From Flavobacteriaceae bacterium (lineage in GTDB: Bacteria; Bacteroidota; Bacteroidia; Flavobacteriales; Flavobacteriaceae), in the NCBI GenBank assembly GCA_029238515.1, contig JAQWFW010000025.1, positions 1 to 52,335 of the forward strand: DNA of 52,335 bases, given 5' to 3'. A program made the translations under genes and the position numbers. Numbering within the stretch: position 1 is the stretch's first letter; every line of letters begins with the position of its first letter. Positions 9,763 to 18,827 of this stretch are shown piece after piece. The notes below the pieces were generated by a model. It made no database searches. It worked only from the letters and a program-made list of their open reading frames with translations, and was not told where the DNA came from.

Positions 9763-10325
9763 GAAAATTGTGGCTTTACTTTCTGTTTTTGTGGCGTTCT
9801 ACAAACCAACACGGTGTTCACTCACCATTTGTTTTTGCGTTGGTTACCAAATGTTTTTATTCTAAAAAAAAATATAACAACTACAACAAATTCGATACCA
9901 AATCAAAAGATCTCAAGAAAGCAAAGTTTCTTTATCGGTTTATAGATTACTTCAAGTTTAATACCATTTATCATCCTGAATTTATATCTGAAAATTTTAA
10001 CATTGCGCTGTCTTCAAATCCTGATTCAACTCCAAAAATCTATACTGATAAAATTCCAAAAATCACAAATTTTGATAAAAATCTACTGATTTACTTCAAA
10101 AGTTTTCCGATGGATGCTCACAATGAATTAGACAATCTTTTGAAACAATGCAATAACGATTCTATCATTATAATTGAAGATATACGGCGATCCTCTACAC
10201 AATTTGAGTATTGGAAACAACTTAAATCTAACCCTATTGTACGGGTAAGTATAGACACCTATTCTTTTGGAATTCTATGTCTCCGAAAAGAACAAAACAA
10301 AGAACATTTCACAATTCGATTATAA
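9759..10325 (+). CDS. Short SAM-dependent methyltransferase-like protein, possibly reduced
   Basis: The 188-residue protein begins with RSTNQHGVHSPFVFALV, an N-terminus that I recognise from Bacteroidota class I methyltransferase-like proteins. It ends SFGILCLRKEQNKEHF, also family-like. Between these ends the usual glycine-rich SAM loop (GxGxG) is not visible, and the central part is Lys/Asn/Ile rich. The family is normally longer (over 220 residues), so this copy may have lost SAM binding. It contains a run of nine A (9864-9872). The start overlaps the ABC-F stop (ATGA). Function is unknown. Confidence 0.6.
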   Translation: MRKLWLYFLFLWRSTNQHGVHSPFVFALVTKCFYSKKKYNNYNKFDTKSKDLKKAKFLYRFIDYFKFNTIYHPEFISENFNIALSSNPDSTPKIYTDKIPKITNFDKNLLIYFKSFPMDAHNELDNLLKQCNNDSIIIIEDIRRSSTQFEYWKQLKSNPIVRVSIDTYSFGILCLRKEQNKEHFTIRL

Positions 10326-10356
10326 ATTTATTAACTTTAGAATCTAATTTGATTCC

Positions 10357-10920
10357 ATGAAAATTTACACAAAAACTGGAGACGGAGGAACTACTGCTCT
10401 TTTTGGCGGAACAAGAGTACAAAAACACAACCTCTTTGTTGAAGCATACGGAACAATAGATGAGCTCAATGCACATATCGGACTACTACGTGATCATATT
10501 GATGATTTTAAACAAAATAAAACCCTTATTTCCATACAAAACACCCTCTTTGAAATAGGCGCACATTTGGCTTGTGGTCCAGAAAACAGCCAAAAAAATC
10601 AATCAAAACTTCCTAAAATAAAAAAGAGTGCAGTAACATTTTTAGAGTCAGAAATTGACGAAATGAATACAGCATTGCCTCCTATGACACACTTTATTTT
10701 ACCTGGAGGTCATCCTGTTGTGTCCTATTGTCACATCGCGCGATGTGTCTGTAGAAGAGCAGAACGCAGAGTAAGTCAAGTATCTGAGTATGAAAAGATT
10801 AATGCGAATATTCTCATCTATTTAAATCGTCTTTCAGATTATTTATTTGTATGTGCTCGAGTACAATCCAAGCGTTTCAAGGTTGAAGAAATTAAATGGA
10901 TTCCATCTAAAAAGAGTTAA
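10357..10920 (+). CDS. Cob(I)yrinic acid a,c-diamide / cobalamin adenosyltransferase, PduO type
   Basis: This enzyme transfers the adenosyl group of ATP to cob(I)alamin to form coenzyme B12. The 187 residues match the PduO family. The N-terminal KIYTKTGDGGTT phosphate-binding motif is intact, GTIDELNAHIG follows near residue 33, and the CRRAERR arginine motif lies near 129. It is the last gene of the forward run that starts at 5625, with 31 nt between it and the previous gene. meaB, a chaperone for a B12-dependent mutase, lies 4.6 kb away. Together they suggest B12-dependent methylmalonyl-CoA mutase in the organism. Confidence 0.93.
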   Translation: MKIYTKTGDGGTTALFGGTRVQKHNLFVEAYGTIDELNAHIGLLRDHIDDFKQNKTLISIQNTLFEIGAHLACGPENSQKNQSKLPKIKKSAVTFLESEIDEMNTALPPMTHFILPGGHPVVSYCHIARCVCRRAERRVSQVSEYEKINANILIYLNRLSDYLFVCARVQSKRFKVEEIKWIPSKKS

Positions 10921-11012
10921 TCCAAAAGCACCAAAAATTGATTTATTACAGTAAAAAACAAACCGTTTAAAAAAATGGTTAATAACTACAAACTAAATAA
11001 ATGTGATTTTTC

Positions 11013-11042
11013 TTGACTTTTTCAGCTAAAAATTTATTTTTG
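11013..11042 (+). promoter_or_regulatory. Putative promoter of the DUF2795 gene
   Basis: TTG at 11013-11015, a 19-nt spacer and TATTTTTG at 11035-11042 match the Bacteroidota primary sigma consensus exactly. The ATG follows 22 nt later. Confidence 0.7.
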
Positions 11043-11064
11043 CAGAAAATTAAACACATAGATT

Positions 11065-11286
11065 ATGTACTGGACACTCGAATTAGCATCGTACTTAAGT
11101 GACGCACCGTGGCCTGCAACAAAAGATGAGTTGATTGATTACTCCATAAGAACTGGTTCTCCGCTTGAAGTTGTAGAAAATTTACAAGCTATAGAGGACG
11201 AGGGTGAAACTTATGATTCAATTCAAGAAATATGGCCTGATTATCCTTCAGACGAAGATTATCTTTGGAATGAAGATGAATATTAA
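11065..11286 (+). CDS. DUF2795 domain protein
   Basis: This is a 73-residue acidic protein beginning MYWTLELASYLSDAPWPATKDELIDYSIR and ending with an Asp/Glu/Tyr-rich tail. The sequence pattern (hydrophobic N-terminal helix, then PATKDELI) is that of the DUF2795 family, which is widespread and of unknown function. It has its own consensus promoter and a strong terminator, so it is a monocistronic unit just upstream of secA. Small size and abundant acidic residues suggest a cytosolic adaptor, but nothing in the sequence proves it. Confidence 0.85.
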   Translation: MYWTLELASYLSDAPWPATKDELIDYSIRTGSPLEVVENLQAIEDEGETYDSIQEIWPDYPSDEDYLWNEDEY

Positions 11287-11290
11287 ACAA

Positions 11291-11318
11291 AAAAAGTCTC
11301 AAAAGAGACTTTTTTTTT
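11291..11318 (+). terminator. Rho-independent terminator after the DUF2795 gene
   Basis: The perfect stem AGTCTC (11295-11300) and GAGACT (11305-11310) encloses an AAAA loop. It is extended by flanking A and T runs and followed by eight T. It begins 5 nt after the stop. Confidence 0.9.
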
Positions 11319-11352
11319 GGGTTAATTATTCTCTAAAATTGAGAACAAGCCG

Positions 11353-11360
11353 TATATTTG
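11353..11360 (+). promoter_or_regulatory. Possible -7 element of secA
   Basis: TATATTTG matches TAnnTTTG and lies 50 nt before the secA ATG. The only nearby TTG (11339-11341) leaves an 11-nt spacer, which is too short, so the -33 element is not convincing. Confidence 0.4.
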
Positions 11361-11410
11361 ACAGTCCTACATACTAAGATTTAAAGACAAAAAATTAGAA
11401 CAACACCATA

Positions 11411-14400
11411 ATGAGTATACTCAATTCTGTATTAAAAGTATTTGTTGGTGATAAATCCAAACAAGACGTTAAGGCCATTATGCCTATCGTTAAAGAAATT
11501 AAGCTTTTTGAACCCAAAATTGCTACCCTATCAAACGACGAACTTAGAGCAAAAACAGACGAATTCAAATCAAAAATACAATCGGCCTGTGCGCAACATG
11601 AAGAAAAAATAAAACAATTACGAGAAGACATAAATACGATCTCTGATATTGATCAAAAAGAAGAACTCTACGAAGAAATAGATCAACTCAATGATGCGAT
11701 TTATAGTACAACACAAGACGTACTCAATGCTATTTTGCCAGAGGCCTTTGCCGTAGTAAAAGAAACTGCAAAACGTTTTGTCCAAAACACCACAATAAAA
11801 GTTACGGCCAATGCCTTTGATCGTGAAATTAGCGGAACTCAACCCTATGTTACCTTAGATGGAGATCATGCACTTTGGGCAAATTCTTGGGATGCAGCAG
11901 GTAAGCCCATCACATGGGACATGATTCATTACGATGTGCAACTTATTGGAGGTGTAGCCATGCATCAAGGTAAAATTGCAGAAATGCAAACAGGTGAAGG
12001 AAAAACATTAGTAGCCACCCTCCCTGTGTATTTGAATGCACTAACTGAAAAAGGAGTGCATTTGGTTACCGTCAACGATTATTTAGCAAAAAGAGACAGC
12101 GCATGGATGGCACCTATTTTTCAATTCCATGGCATGAGTGTAGATTGTATTGATTTGCACAAACCTAACTCTGCAGAACGCAAAAAAGCATACAATGCAG
12201 ACATTACCTATGGTACAAACAACGAATTTGGGTTTGATTATTTGCGTGATAACATGGCGCATACTACAGCAGATTTAGTCCAAAAACCACACCACTATGC
12301 CATCGTTGATGAAATCGATTCAGTACTCATTGATGATGCAAGAACACCATTAATTATTTCAGGACCAGTACCACAAGGTGATCGACACGAATTTATGGAA
12401 CTCAAACCAAAAATTCAAGACATCGTAAGCGTTCAAAGGAAATACCTTACAGGAGTTCTTGCTGAAGCCAAAAAAAGCATTGCTAATGGCGACAGCAAAG
12501 AAGGTGGATTCCAATTGTTGCGTGTCTACAGAGGTATGCCAAAAAACAAAGCACTAATTAAGTTTTTGAGTGAAGAAGGCATCAAACAGCTTTTGCAAAA
12601 AACCGAAAACTTCTATATGCAAGACAACAATAGAGAAATGCCAAAAGTTGATGCAGAACTCTATTATGTTATTGATGAAAAAAATAATCAAATAGAACTC
12701 TCAGACAAAGGTGTTGATTATCTTTCAGGAAAAGATGATCCAAACTTTTTTGTTATGCCCGAAATGGGAATGGAAATTTCAAAAATTGAAAATCAGAACT
12801 TAGCACCAGAAAAAGAAGCAGAGCTTAAAGAAGAACTATTCAGAGAATTTGGGGTGAAATCTGAACGAATTCATACCATGAATCAATTGCTGAAGGCCTA
12901 TGCCCTATTTGAAAAAGACATCCAGTATGTGGTGATGGAAAACAAAGTCATGATTGTAGATGAGCAAACAGGGCGAATTATGGATGGGCGACGCTACAGT
13001 GATGGACTTCATCAAGCCATAGAAGCCAAGGAAAATGTGAAAATTGAAGCGGCAACGCAAACTTTTGCAACCATCACGCTTCAAAACTACTTCCGTATGT
13101 ACCGTAAACTTTCAGGAATGACAGGAACAGCGGTAACCGAAGCTGGAGAATTTTGGGAGATTTACAAACTCGATGTAGTCGAAATTCCTACCAATAGACC
13201 AATAGCAAGAGACGACAGAGAAGATTTAGTCTACAAAACAAAACGTGAAAAATACAATGCTGTAATCGAAGAAGTCACCAATCTTTCAAAATCAGGAAGG
13301 CCAGTGTTGATTGGAACTACCAGTGTTGAAATCAGTGAGTTACTTGGAAAAATGCTCAGTATCCGAAAAATTCCTCATAACGTACTTAATGCAAAACTGC
13401 ATAAAAAAGAAGCAGACATCGTTGCCGAAGCAGGAAAACCTGGACAAGTTACCATTGCGACCAATATGGCCGGACGTGGTACAGACATCAAACTATCCGA
13501 TGAGGTTAAAAATGCTGGAGGATTGGCTATTGTAGGAACCGAGCGTCACGATTCTCGTCGTGTAGACCGACAGTTGAGAGGTCGTGCAGGGCGACAAGGA
13601 GATCCCGGAAGTTCACAATTCTACGTTTCGCTTGAAGACAACCTGATGCGTCTATTTGGAAGTGAACGTATAGCGAAAATGATGGACAGAATGGGATTAG
13701 AAGAAGGCGAAGTGATTCAACATTCCATGATTTCTAAATCTATTGAACGAGCACAGAAAAAAGTGGAAGAAAATCAGTTTGGTATTCGAAAGCGATTACT
13801 CGAATACGATGATGTGATGAATGCACAACGTGAAGTCGTCTATAGAAGAAGATTCAACGCATTAAACGGTGAACGCTTGCGTGTAGATTTGGCCAATATG
13901 GTCTACGATACCGCAGAAATAATTACACTGACAAATAAAGAAGCAAACGATTTTAAAAACTTTGAATTTGAACTGATTCGTTACTTTTCAATGAGTGCGC
14001 CATTAAGTCAGAGTGAATTTGAACAAGCAACAGCACAAGAGATTACCAAGGAAGTCTACAAAGTCGCTTTTGAACACTACGAAGACAAAATGGAACGCAA
14101 CGCAGACTTGGCGTTTCCAGTGATCAAAAATGTGTATGAAACACAACGTGATAAGTTCAAACGAATCGTTGTTCCTTTCACTGATGGAACAAAAACACTT
14201 CAAGTCATTACTGATTTAGAAAAATCTTATGAAACTAATGGCAAACAATTGGTTACTGATTTTGAAAAAAATATTTCCTTGGCCATTATCGATGAATCGT
14301 GGAAAACACATCTTCGAAAAATGGACGAGTTAAAACAATCTGTACAGTTGGCTGTTCACGAACAAAAAGATCCTCTTTTAATTTATAAATTTGAATCATT

Positions 14401-14764
14401 CGAGTTGTTCAAGGCCATGATTGATCAGGTAAATAAAGATGTTATTTCGTTTTTATTTAAAGGAGAAATTCCACAAGAAACAGCAAACACCATTCAGGAA
14501 GCCAAAACAAGACGTCGTGAAAAAGTACAAACCTCCAAAGATGTAATTCCAAATATGGACGAACGAGCAGCACAATCTAGAGCTGCTGGAAACACGCAAC
14601 GTAAGTCTCAAGTAGTGGAAACCATTGTGAGAGAACAACCAAAAATTGGTCGAAATGACAGAGTAACTATCAAAAATGTGATGAGTGGCGAAAGTAAAAC
14701 TGTGAAATACAAACAAGCAGAACCCCTTATTAAAAAAGGAGAATGGATTTTGGTAAAAGTTTAA
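11411..14764 (+). CDS. secA: Protein translocase ATPase SecA
   Basis: SecA is the motor that drives preproteins through SecYEG. At 1117 residues it is longer than the Escherichia coli protein (about 900), as is typical in Bacteroidota because of insertions. Walker A TGEGKT lies near 194-199, the DEAD-type VDEIDS is about 120 residues later, and the motif VI region (RQLRGRAGRQGDPG) is present. There is no cysteine-rich zinc tail. Instead the last 60 residues carry the Bacteroidota tail with VTIKNVMSGESKTVKYK. The gene is preceded by a DUF2795 unit and ends 6 nt before a convergent M23 gene. Confidence 0.98.
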   Translation: MSILNSVLKVFVGDKSKQDVKAIMPIVKEIKLFEPKIATLSNDELRAKTDEFKSKIQSACAQHEEKIKQLREDINTISDIDQKEELYEEIDQLNDAIYSTTQDVLNAILPEAFAVVKETAKRFVQNTTIKVTANAFDREISGTQPYVTLDGDHALWANSWDAAGKPITWDMIHYDVQLIGGVAMHQGKIAEMQTGEGKTLVATLPVYLNALTEKGVHLVTVNDYLAKRDSAWMAPIFQFHGMSVDCIDLHKPNSAERKKAYNADITYGTNNEFGFDYLRDNMAHTTADLVQKPHHYAIVDEIDSVLIDDARTPLIISGPVPQGDRHEFMELKPKIQDIVSVQRKYLTGVLAEAKKSIANGDSKEGGFQLLRVYRGMPKNKALIKFLSEEGIKQLLQKTENFYMQDNNREMPKVDAELYYVIDEKNNQIELSDKGVDYLSGKDDPNFFVMPEMGMEISKIENQNLAPEKEAELKEELFREFGVKSERIHTMNQLLKAYALFEKDIQYVVMENKVMIVDEQTGRIMDGRRYSDGLHQAIEAKENVKIEAATQTFATITLQNYFRMYRKLSGMTGTAVTEAGEFWEIYKLDVVEIPTNRPIARDDREDLVYKTKREKYNAVIEEVTNLSKSGRPVLIGTTSVEISELLGKMLSIRKIPHNVLNAKLHKKEADIVAEAGKPGQVTIATNMAGRGTDIKLSDEVKNAGGLAIVGTERHDSRRVDRQLRGRAGRQGDPGSSQFYVSLEDNLMRLFGSERIAKMMDRMGLEEGEVIQHSMISKSIERAQKKVEENQFGIRKRLLEYDDVMNAQREVVYRRRFNALNGERLRVDLANMVYDTAEIITLTNKEANDFKNFEFELIRYFSMSAPLSQSEFEQATAQEITKEVYKVAFEHYEDKMERNADLAFPVIKNVYETQRDKFKRIVVPFTDGTKTLQVITDLEKSYETNGKQLVTDFEKNISLAIIDESWKTHLRKMDELKQSVQLAVHEQKDPLLIYKFESFELFKAMIDQVNKDVISFLFKGEIPQETANTIQEAKTRRREKVQTSKDVIPNMDERAAQSRAAGNTQRKSQVVETIVREQPKIGRNDRVTIKNVMSGESKTVKYKQAEPLIKKGEWILVKV

Positions 14765-14770
14765 TCCTTT

Positions 14771-15454
14771 TTACTCTTCAAGCTTTAAGATTAAGTTAGG
14801 ATCTGGGCAATTTTCTTTATAAAAATCAATTTCGTTTACATTACACACCCCAGGGTAGTCACCAAAATTTCCTTGAAGATCTTTTATGATTTGAAAATGT
14901 AAATGAGGTGGATAATCTCCATTAACTTCAGCTGCGCCTAAATAACCAATAATTTTGCCAGCTTTTACCTCTGCTCCTACTTTTAAATTTTCAATAGAAT
15001 TTTGTGAAAGATGGCCATACAAAGTGAAAAATTCCACTCCATCAATACAATGTTCTAAAATAATCGTTGGTCCATAATCGCCAAAATTAGAATTGTTTTT
15101 AAAACTATGAATTGTTCCATCAAAAGCAGCTAAAACAGGTTTATTTGCCACACACCAAAGGTCTATACCAAGATGTATGTTGCGCTGAAATTCTTTATTT
15201 TGATGGAAATGATGACTTCTATTATAAAGAGAACGTTGCTCAAGATAACCCCCATAGGCAACTTGCTTTGAATGAAATATAAGATAATGATTGATATATA
15301 GAGCTAATGAAGTTGAAGATTCCACATTAACCTCATTCAAAAGCAGATGAGTAGCAGATAAATCAACAGAAACATATGCATCAAAATGAATTTGTGGTGC
15401 AATTATTTTTGTAGGGTGAGAACTATTCTCTGCCAAGAATTTATTAAAATCCAT
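14771..15454 (-). CDS. M23-family (LytM/peptidase) domain protein
   Basis: The 227-residue protein holds an M23 metallopeptidase domain in its C-terminal half. The zinc ligands are visible as H94-x3-D98 (HLGID), then H148 in LYGHLS, and H184-x-H186 in PPHLHF, so the site looks complete. Such enzymes cut peptidoglycan cross-bridges, but no signal peptide or lipobox is visible at the N-terminus (MDFNKFLAEN). It may therefore be cytoplasmic or act in a non-wall context. The gene stands alone, converging on secA with a 6-nt gap and diverging from meaB. Confidence 0.85.
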   Translation of the reverse strand: MDFNKFLAENSSHPTKIIAPQIHFDAYVSVDLSATHLLLNEVNVESSTSLALYINHYLIFHSKQVAYGGYLEQRSLYNRSHHFHQNKEFQRNIHLGIDLWCVANKPVLAAFDGTIHSFKNNSNFGDYGPTIILEHCIDGVEFFTLYGHLSQNSIENLKVGAEVKAGKIIGYLGAAEVNGDYPPHLHFQIIKDLQGNFGDYPGVCNVNEIDFYKENCPDPNLILKLEE

Positions 15455-15514
15455 TTAGTAAATATAATATATGTCCTCTAAAAATATTAAGCACAACAAC
15501 ATAAAAATTATGCT

Positions 15515-15522
15515 TAACTTTG
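15515..15522 (+). promoter_or_regulatory. Possible -7 element of meaB
   Basis: TAACTTTG fits TAnnTTTG, 37 nt before the TTG start. No TTG lies at the expected distance upstream, so support is partial. Confidence 0.4.
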
Positions 15523-15559
15523 ACTTGAACCCTTACTAAAAGCGTATTAAAAAAACCCA

Positions 15560-16654
15560 TTGAAAAAAAAGACTGAACATTTTAAGGGAACAAAAGAACT
15601 AAAAGGAGTCTCTAATCAAGAAACTACCAATAAAAATGCTGTTGAAAAACTCAAGAAAAAGCGGCAAATCAAACGCACTGTAGACGAACTATTCAAAGGA
15701 ATCGTAGATGGGGATACAACCGCTTTGAGTCAAGGAATCACGCTTATTGAAAGCACAAAACATGAGGATAGAGTTTTAGCAAACACTTTGATTGACAGGT
15801 GTTTAAATCATCCGACACCACAATCTGTTCGCGTGGGCATTACTGGAGTTCCTGGTGTTGGAAAAAGTACTTTTATCGAAGCGTTAGGGCAGTATTTAGT
15901 AAAGCAAAATTGCAAAATAGCCGTACTTGCCATAGATCCAAGCAGCAGTAAAAGCAAAGGAAGTATTTTGGGCGACAAAACAAGGATGACAGAGCTTGTA
16001 CGCGAGCCAAATGTCTTTATTCGACCAACGGCCTCTGGAGCTACTTTGGGCGGTGTGGGGCAATATACCAGAGAAGCGATAATTTTATGTGAAGCCGCAG
16101 GGTTCGATAAAATTCTTGTTGAAACCGTTGGTGTTGGCCAAGGTGAAACAGCGGTTTATGAAATGGTAGACTTTTTTCTATTACTAAAATTAGCAGGTGC
16201 CGGTGATGAACTTCAAGGAATAAAACGTGGTATTATTGAAATGGCCGATGGAATATTAATCAATAAAGCAGATGGAGCAAACATACAAGCGGCAAAATTG
16301 GCTATGAGTGCCTTCAAGAGTGCACTTCATCTTTATGCTGATAAAACTTCTGGATGGAATCCTAAAGTCAAATTGTGTAGTGCATTAGAAAATAGCGGTG
16401 TTGGTGAAGCATGGACTATGATTGAACATTACGTAAAAAACACTTTAACCAACGGATACTTTCTACATAAAAGAGAAGAACAAAATGTATTTTGGATGAT
16501 TCAATCCATTGAAAATCAACTTCGTACAGATTTATTTCAGCACCAAAAGACAAAAAAATTTATTGAACAACAAATTCAACTAGTCAAAGAAAATAAGGTT
16601 TCTCCTTTTACTGCAGCTCAAGCAGTTTTAGCACAGCACAAATCTTCGCTCTAA
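15560..16654 (+). CDS. meaB: Methylmalonyl-CoA mutase chaperone GTPase MeaB (ArgK family)
   Basis: MeaB is a P-loop GTPase that protects and reloads B12-dependent methylmalonyl-CoA mutase. The P-loop GVPGVGKST is at residues 96-104, and the AIDPSSSKSKGSILGDKTRM stretch follows. VETVGVGQGE (Walker B/switch region) and NKADG (base recognition) are present. The 364 residues include a Lys-rich N-terminal extension of about 35 residues starting from a TTG, and the true start could be slightly downstream. Its 3' end overlaps the convergent PAP2 gene by 27 bp. The mutase genes are outside the window. Confidence 0.92.
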   Translation: MKKKTEHFKGTKELKGVSNQETTNKNAVEKLKKKRQIKRTVDELFKGIVDGDTTALSQGITLIESTKHEDRVLANTLIDRCLNHPTPQSVRVGITGVPGVGKSTFIEALGQYLVKQNCKIAVLAIDPSSSKSKGSILGDKTRMTELVREPNVFIRPTASGATLGGVGQYTREAIILCEAAGFDKILVETVGVGQGETAVYEMVDFFLLLKLAGAGDELQGIKRGIIEMADGILINKADGANIQAAKLAMSAFKSALHLYADKTSGWNPKVKLCSALENSGVGEAWTMIEHYVKNTLTNGYFLHKREEQNVFWMIQSIENQLRTDLFQHQKTKKFIEQQIQLVKENKVSPFTAAQAVLAQHKSSL

Positions 16655-17197
16655 GTATTTAAATAGAGTATAAAACAGGAATCCAGAAAACACCCCAAAA
16701 GTCCAACCACACAAAACATCTAATGGATAATGCTTGCCAACATAAATTCGGCTGTAACCTACCATCATACTCCAAGGAATCATTAAAAAAATGAAGTTTC
16801 TGTATTTTGAACGCAACATAAGAATGGTAAAAACTGCGGCGGCCATTGAATTGGAAGAATGACCTGAAAAGAAACCAAACCCCGAGCAATCCCCTAAGCG
16901 CAAAAGTTCAACAATACCATCTTGAGCACAAGGTCTTAAACGCTGAAAAGTTGATTTGAATAGATTGGTTACTTGGTCCGTAAATGTAATCATTGCCGCT
17001 AAGGAAAATACCAACAAAACAATAGCTTTTTTGTTCAAATTTTTACTCATCAAATAAAGCAAAAACACATATAATGGAACGAAAGTGAGTTTGTGGGTTA
17101 CAGCAAACCAAAAAGCATCCCAACTGGGATGACCTAAATTATTCAAGTACAACAACAGAGCGCTGTCTAATTCCAATAGTTGATCAATCATTTCCAT
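16628..17197 (-). CDS. PAP2-family phosphatase (membrane)
   Basis: This is a membrane phosphatase of the type-2 phosphatidic acid phosphatase family, acting on lipid phosphates such as undecaprenyl pyrophosphate or lipid A. All three motifs are present: K-x6-RP (KSTFQRLRP), SGHSSNS and SR-x5-H-x3-D (SRIYVGKHYPLD). Five to six hydrophobic segments occur over 189 residues. The ATG at 17195-17197 is preferred over the GTG immediately before it, because it makes the common TGATG overlap with the upstream gene. Its substrate cannot be told from sequence. Confidence 0.9.
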   Translation of the reverse strand: MEMIDQLLELDSALLLYLNNLGHPSWDAFWFAVTHKLTFVPLYVFLLYLMSKNLNKKAIVLLVFSLAAMITFTDQVTNLFKSTFQRLRPCAQDGIVELLRLGDCSGFGFFSGHSSNSMAAAVFTILMLRSKYRNFIFLMIPWSMMVGYSRIYVGKHYPLDVLCGWTFGVFSGFLFYTLFKYLERRFVLC

Positions 17198-17427
17198 CAC
17201 TCGTGTTCATATTTTGCCACTTCTGTATCGTAAAAAGCAGTTGCTTGTTGAATGGCGTTTTCAACTTCAGATTGTAATTCTTTTTCATCTTGTTGATCAA
17301 AATCTTCAAGCCATTCCAATTCGTCATTTTCAAGGTTGATTACAAATCTGGGGAATTCTGTATGGATAACAAATATGGCGTTCGGAAATTCTGAATTATC
17401 GCCAAGAATAAACTTTGGTAGTGTCAT
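17197..17427 (-). CDS. Small acidic conserved hypothetical protein
   Basis: A 76-residue protein of unknown function. It begins MTLPKFILGDNSEFPNAIFVIHTEFPRF and continues with an acidic helix-rich tail (EWLEDFDQQDEKELQSEVE). It has no signal peptide or membrane segment. It is translationally coupled at both ends, with an ATGA overlap with the MATE gene upstream and an overlap with the PAP2 phosphatase downstream, so it is real and expressed with them. The similarity to other Bacteroidota small proteins is from memory only. Confidence 0.75.
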   Translation of the reverse strand: MTLPKFILGDNSEFPNAIFVIHTEFPRFVINLENDELEWLEDFDQQDEKELQSEVENAIQQATAFYDTEVAKYEHE

Positions 17428-18803
17428 GCTTTTGATTGTTTAAGAATGAGTTGTTTTGAAAGATAATCGAACCGAATGTACAAGAATATTGAAGAAGCTG
17501 TTAACCCTGCCAACAAACCTATCCAAATACCTATACTTCCATAGCGTGTACTCGCCCCGAGAAAATAGCTGATAGGAAAGCCCACAATCCAATATGCAAC
17601 AAAGGTAATCAGTGTAGGGATTTTTACATCCTGCAGTCCTCTAAGCGCACCCAAAAACACAACTTGTGTGCTGTCACTAATTTGAAATAGAGCTGCTATG
17701 ATGAGTAAATTGGCAGCGATTTGAACCACGTTTTGATTATCCATGAAATGTTCCATATCATTTAAATCTAAATAAAAAGTGGGTAATGTTTGATGGAAGA
17801 CAAGAAAGATTGCCGCAAAAAGTATAGCCAAAATAAGCCCCATAATAAATATAGATTTTGCAATTCTTCGAAGCTCGATTGGACGTTTTAGTCCTTTTTG
17901 GTTACCCACACGAATCATAGCAGTCACACTAAGTCCAGTAGCAATCATAAAGGTCATAGAGGACAAATTCAGTGCAATCTGATTGGCGGCTTGAGCATTT
18001 TTGCCTAAAGTTCCACTTAACCATATAGCCGCTGTAAAAATACCGACTTCAAAAAACATTTGTAAGGCACTTGGCAACCCCAAACTGATGATTTTTTTTA
18101 TCATGGAATGCTCTAAAATAAATAATTTTAGTCCACTGAGATATGCTTTTGTTTTTTCTAAGCGTTTCAAGAAATACCACATAAGAAAGAGCATCACAAA
18201 ACGTGAAATAAGAGTCCCAAGACCAGCACCAACAACACCCATTTTGGGAAAACCCCAAAAACCAAAAATTAATACATAATTGAAGAAAATATTGATAATG
18301 TTGGCGATAATAGTTGCATACATGGGGTATTTGGTAAGCGACATCCCATCGCTGTACTGCTTGAGAGCTTGGAAAATAATGAGTGGAATAAGCGATATGG
18401 CGACCATATCCAAATAAGGCAGAGCAAGGACTACTACTTCTTGGGGCTGATCCATCATATACATTAGTGGTTTGGCAAACAGCATTACAGCAAAAAGCAC
18501 CAATGCCAACAACGTACACAAAACTATTCCGTGCTTGAGCGCTGATTTGCCACGAGCAAAATTTTGTTCAGAATCTGCCTCGGCAACCAGAGGAGTTATA
18601 GCTGTAGAAAAACCAATCCCTAAAGACATAGCAACAAAGAAAAAACTATTGCCCAAAGACACTGCCGCAAGTTCTGCTGCACCCAATTGTCCCACCATAA
18701 TATTATCTACCAACCCTACAAAAGTATGGCCCAACATCCCCATGATAACGGGAGCTGCCAAACGCCAATTGTATCTAAATTCCTTAGTGTAAGCAGAAAA
18801 CAT
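17424..18803 (-). CDS. MATE-family multidrug efflux transporter
   Basis: This is a multidrug and toxin extrusion transporter of the NorM branch, which exports cationic compounds by sodium or proton antiport. The 459 residues hold about twelve hydrophobic helices, with family features such as GMLGHTFVGLVDNIMVGQLG near the N-terminus (residues 17-36) and a matching repeat in the second half. It is in a reverse run after def and DUF5606 (24-nt gap) and overlaps the small downstream gene by 4 nt. Substrates are unknown. Confidence 0.92.
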   Translation of the reverse strand: MFSAYTKEFRYNWRLAAPVIMGMLGHTFVGLVDNIMVGQLGAAELAAVSLGNSFFFVAMSLGIGFSTAITPLVAEADSEQNFARGKSALKHGIVLCTLLALVLFAVMLFAKPLMYMMDQPQEVVVLALPYLDMVAISLIPLIIFQALKQYSDGMSLTKYPMYATIIANIINIFFNYVLIFGFWGFPKMGVVGAGLGTLISRFVMLFLMWYFLKRLEKTKAYLSGLKLFILEHSMIKKIISLGLPSALQMFFEVGIFTAAIWLSGTLGKNAQAANQIALNLSSMTFMIATGLSVTAMIRVGNQKGLKRPIELRRIAKSIFIMGLILAILFAAIFLVFHQTLPTFYLDLNDMEHFMDNQNVVQIAANLLIIAALFQISDSTQVVFLGALRGLQDVKIPTLITFVAYWIVGFPISYFLGASTRYGSIGIWIGLLAGLTASSIFLYIRFDYLSKQLILKQSKA

Positions 18804-18827
18804 GAATTTTATAATTTGTTTCAGAAA

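Noticed and set aside
10961-10980. Hairpin AACCGTTT-N4-AAATGGTT downstream of the adenosyltransferase
   Set aside because: It has a G-T pair and no following T run, so it is not a convincing terminator.
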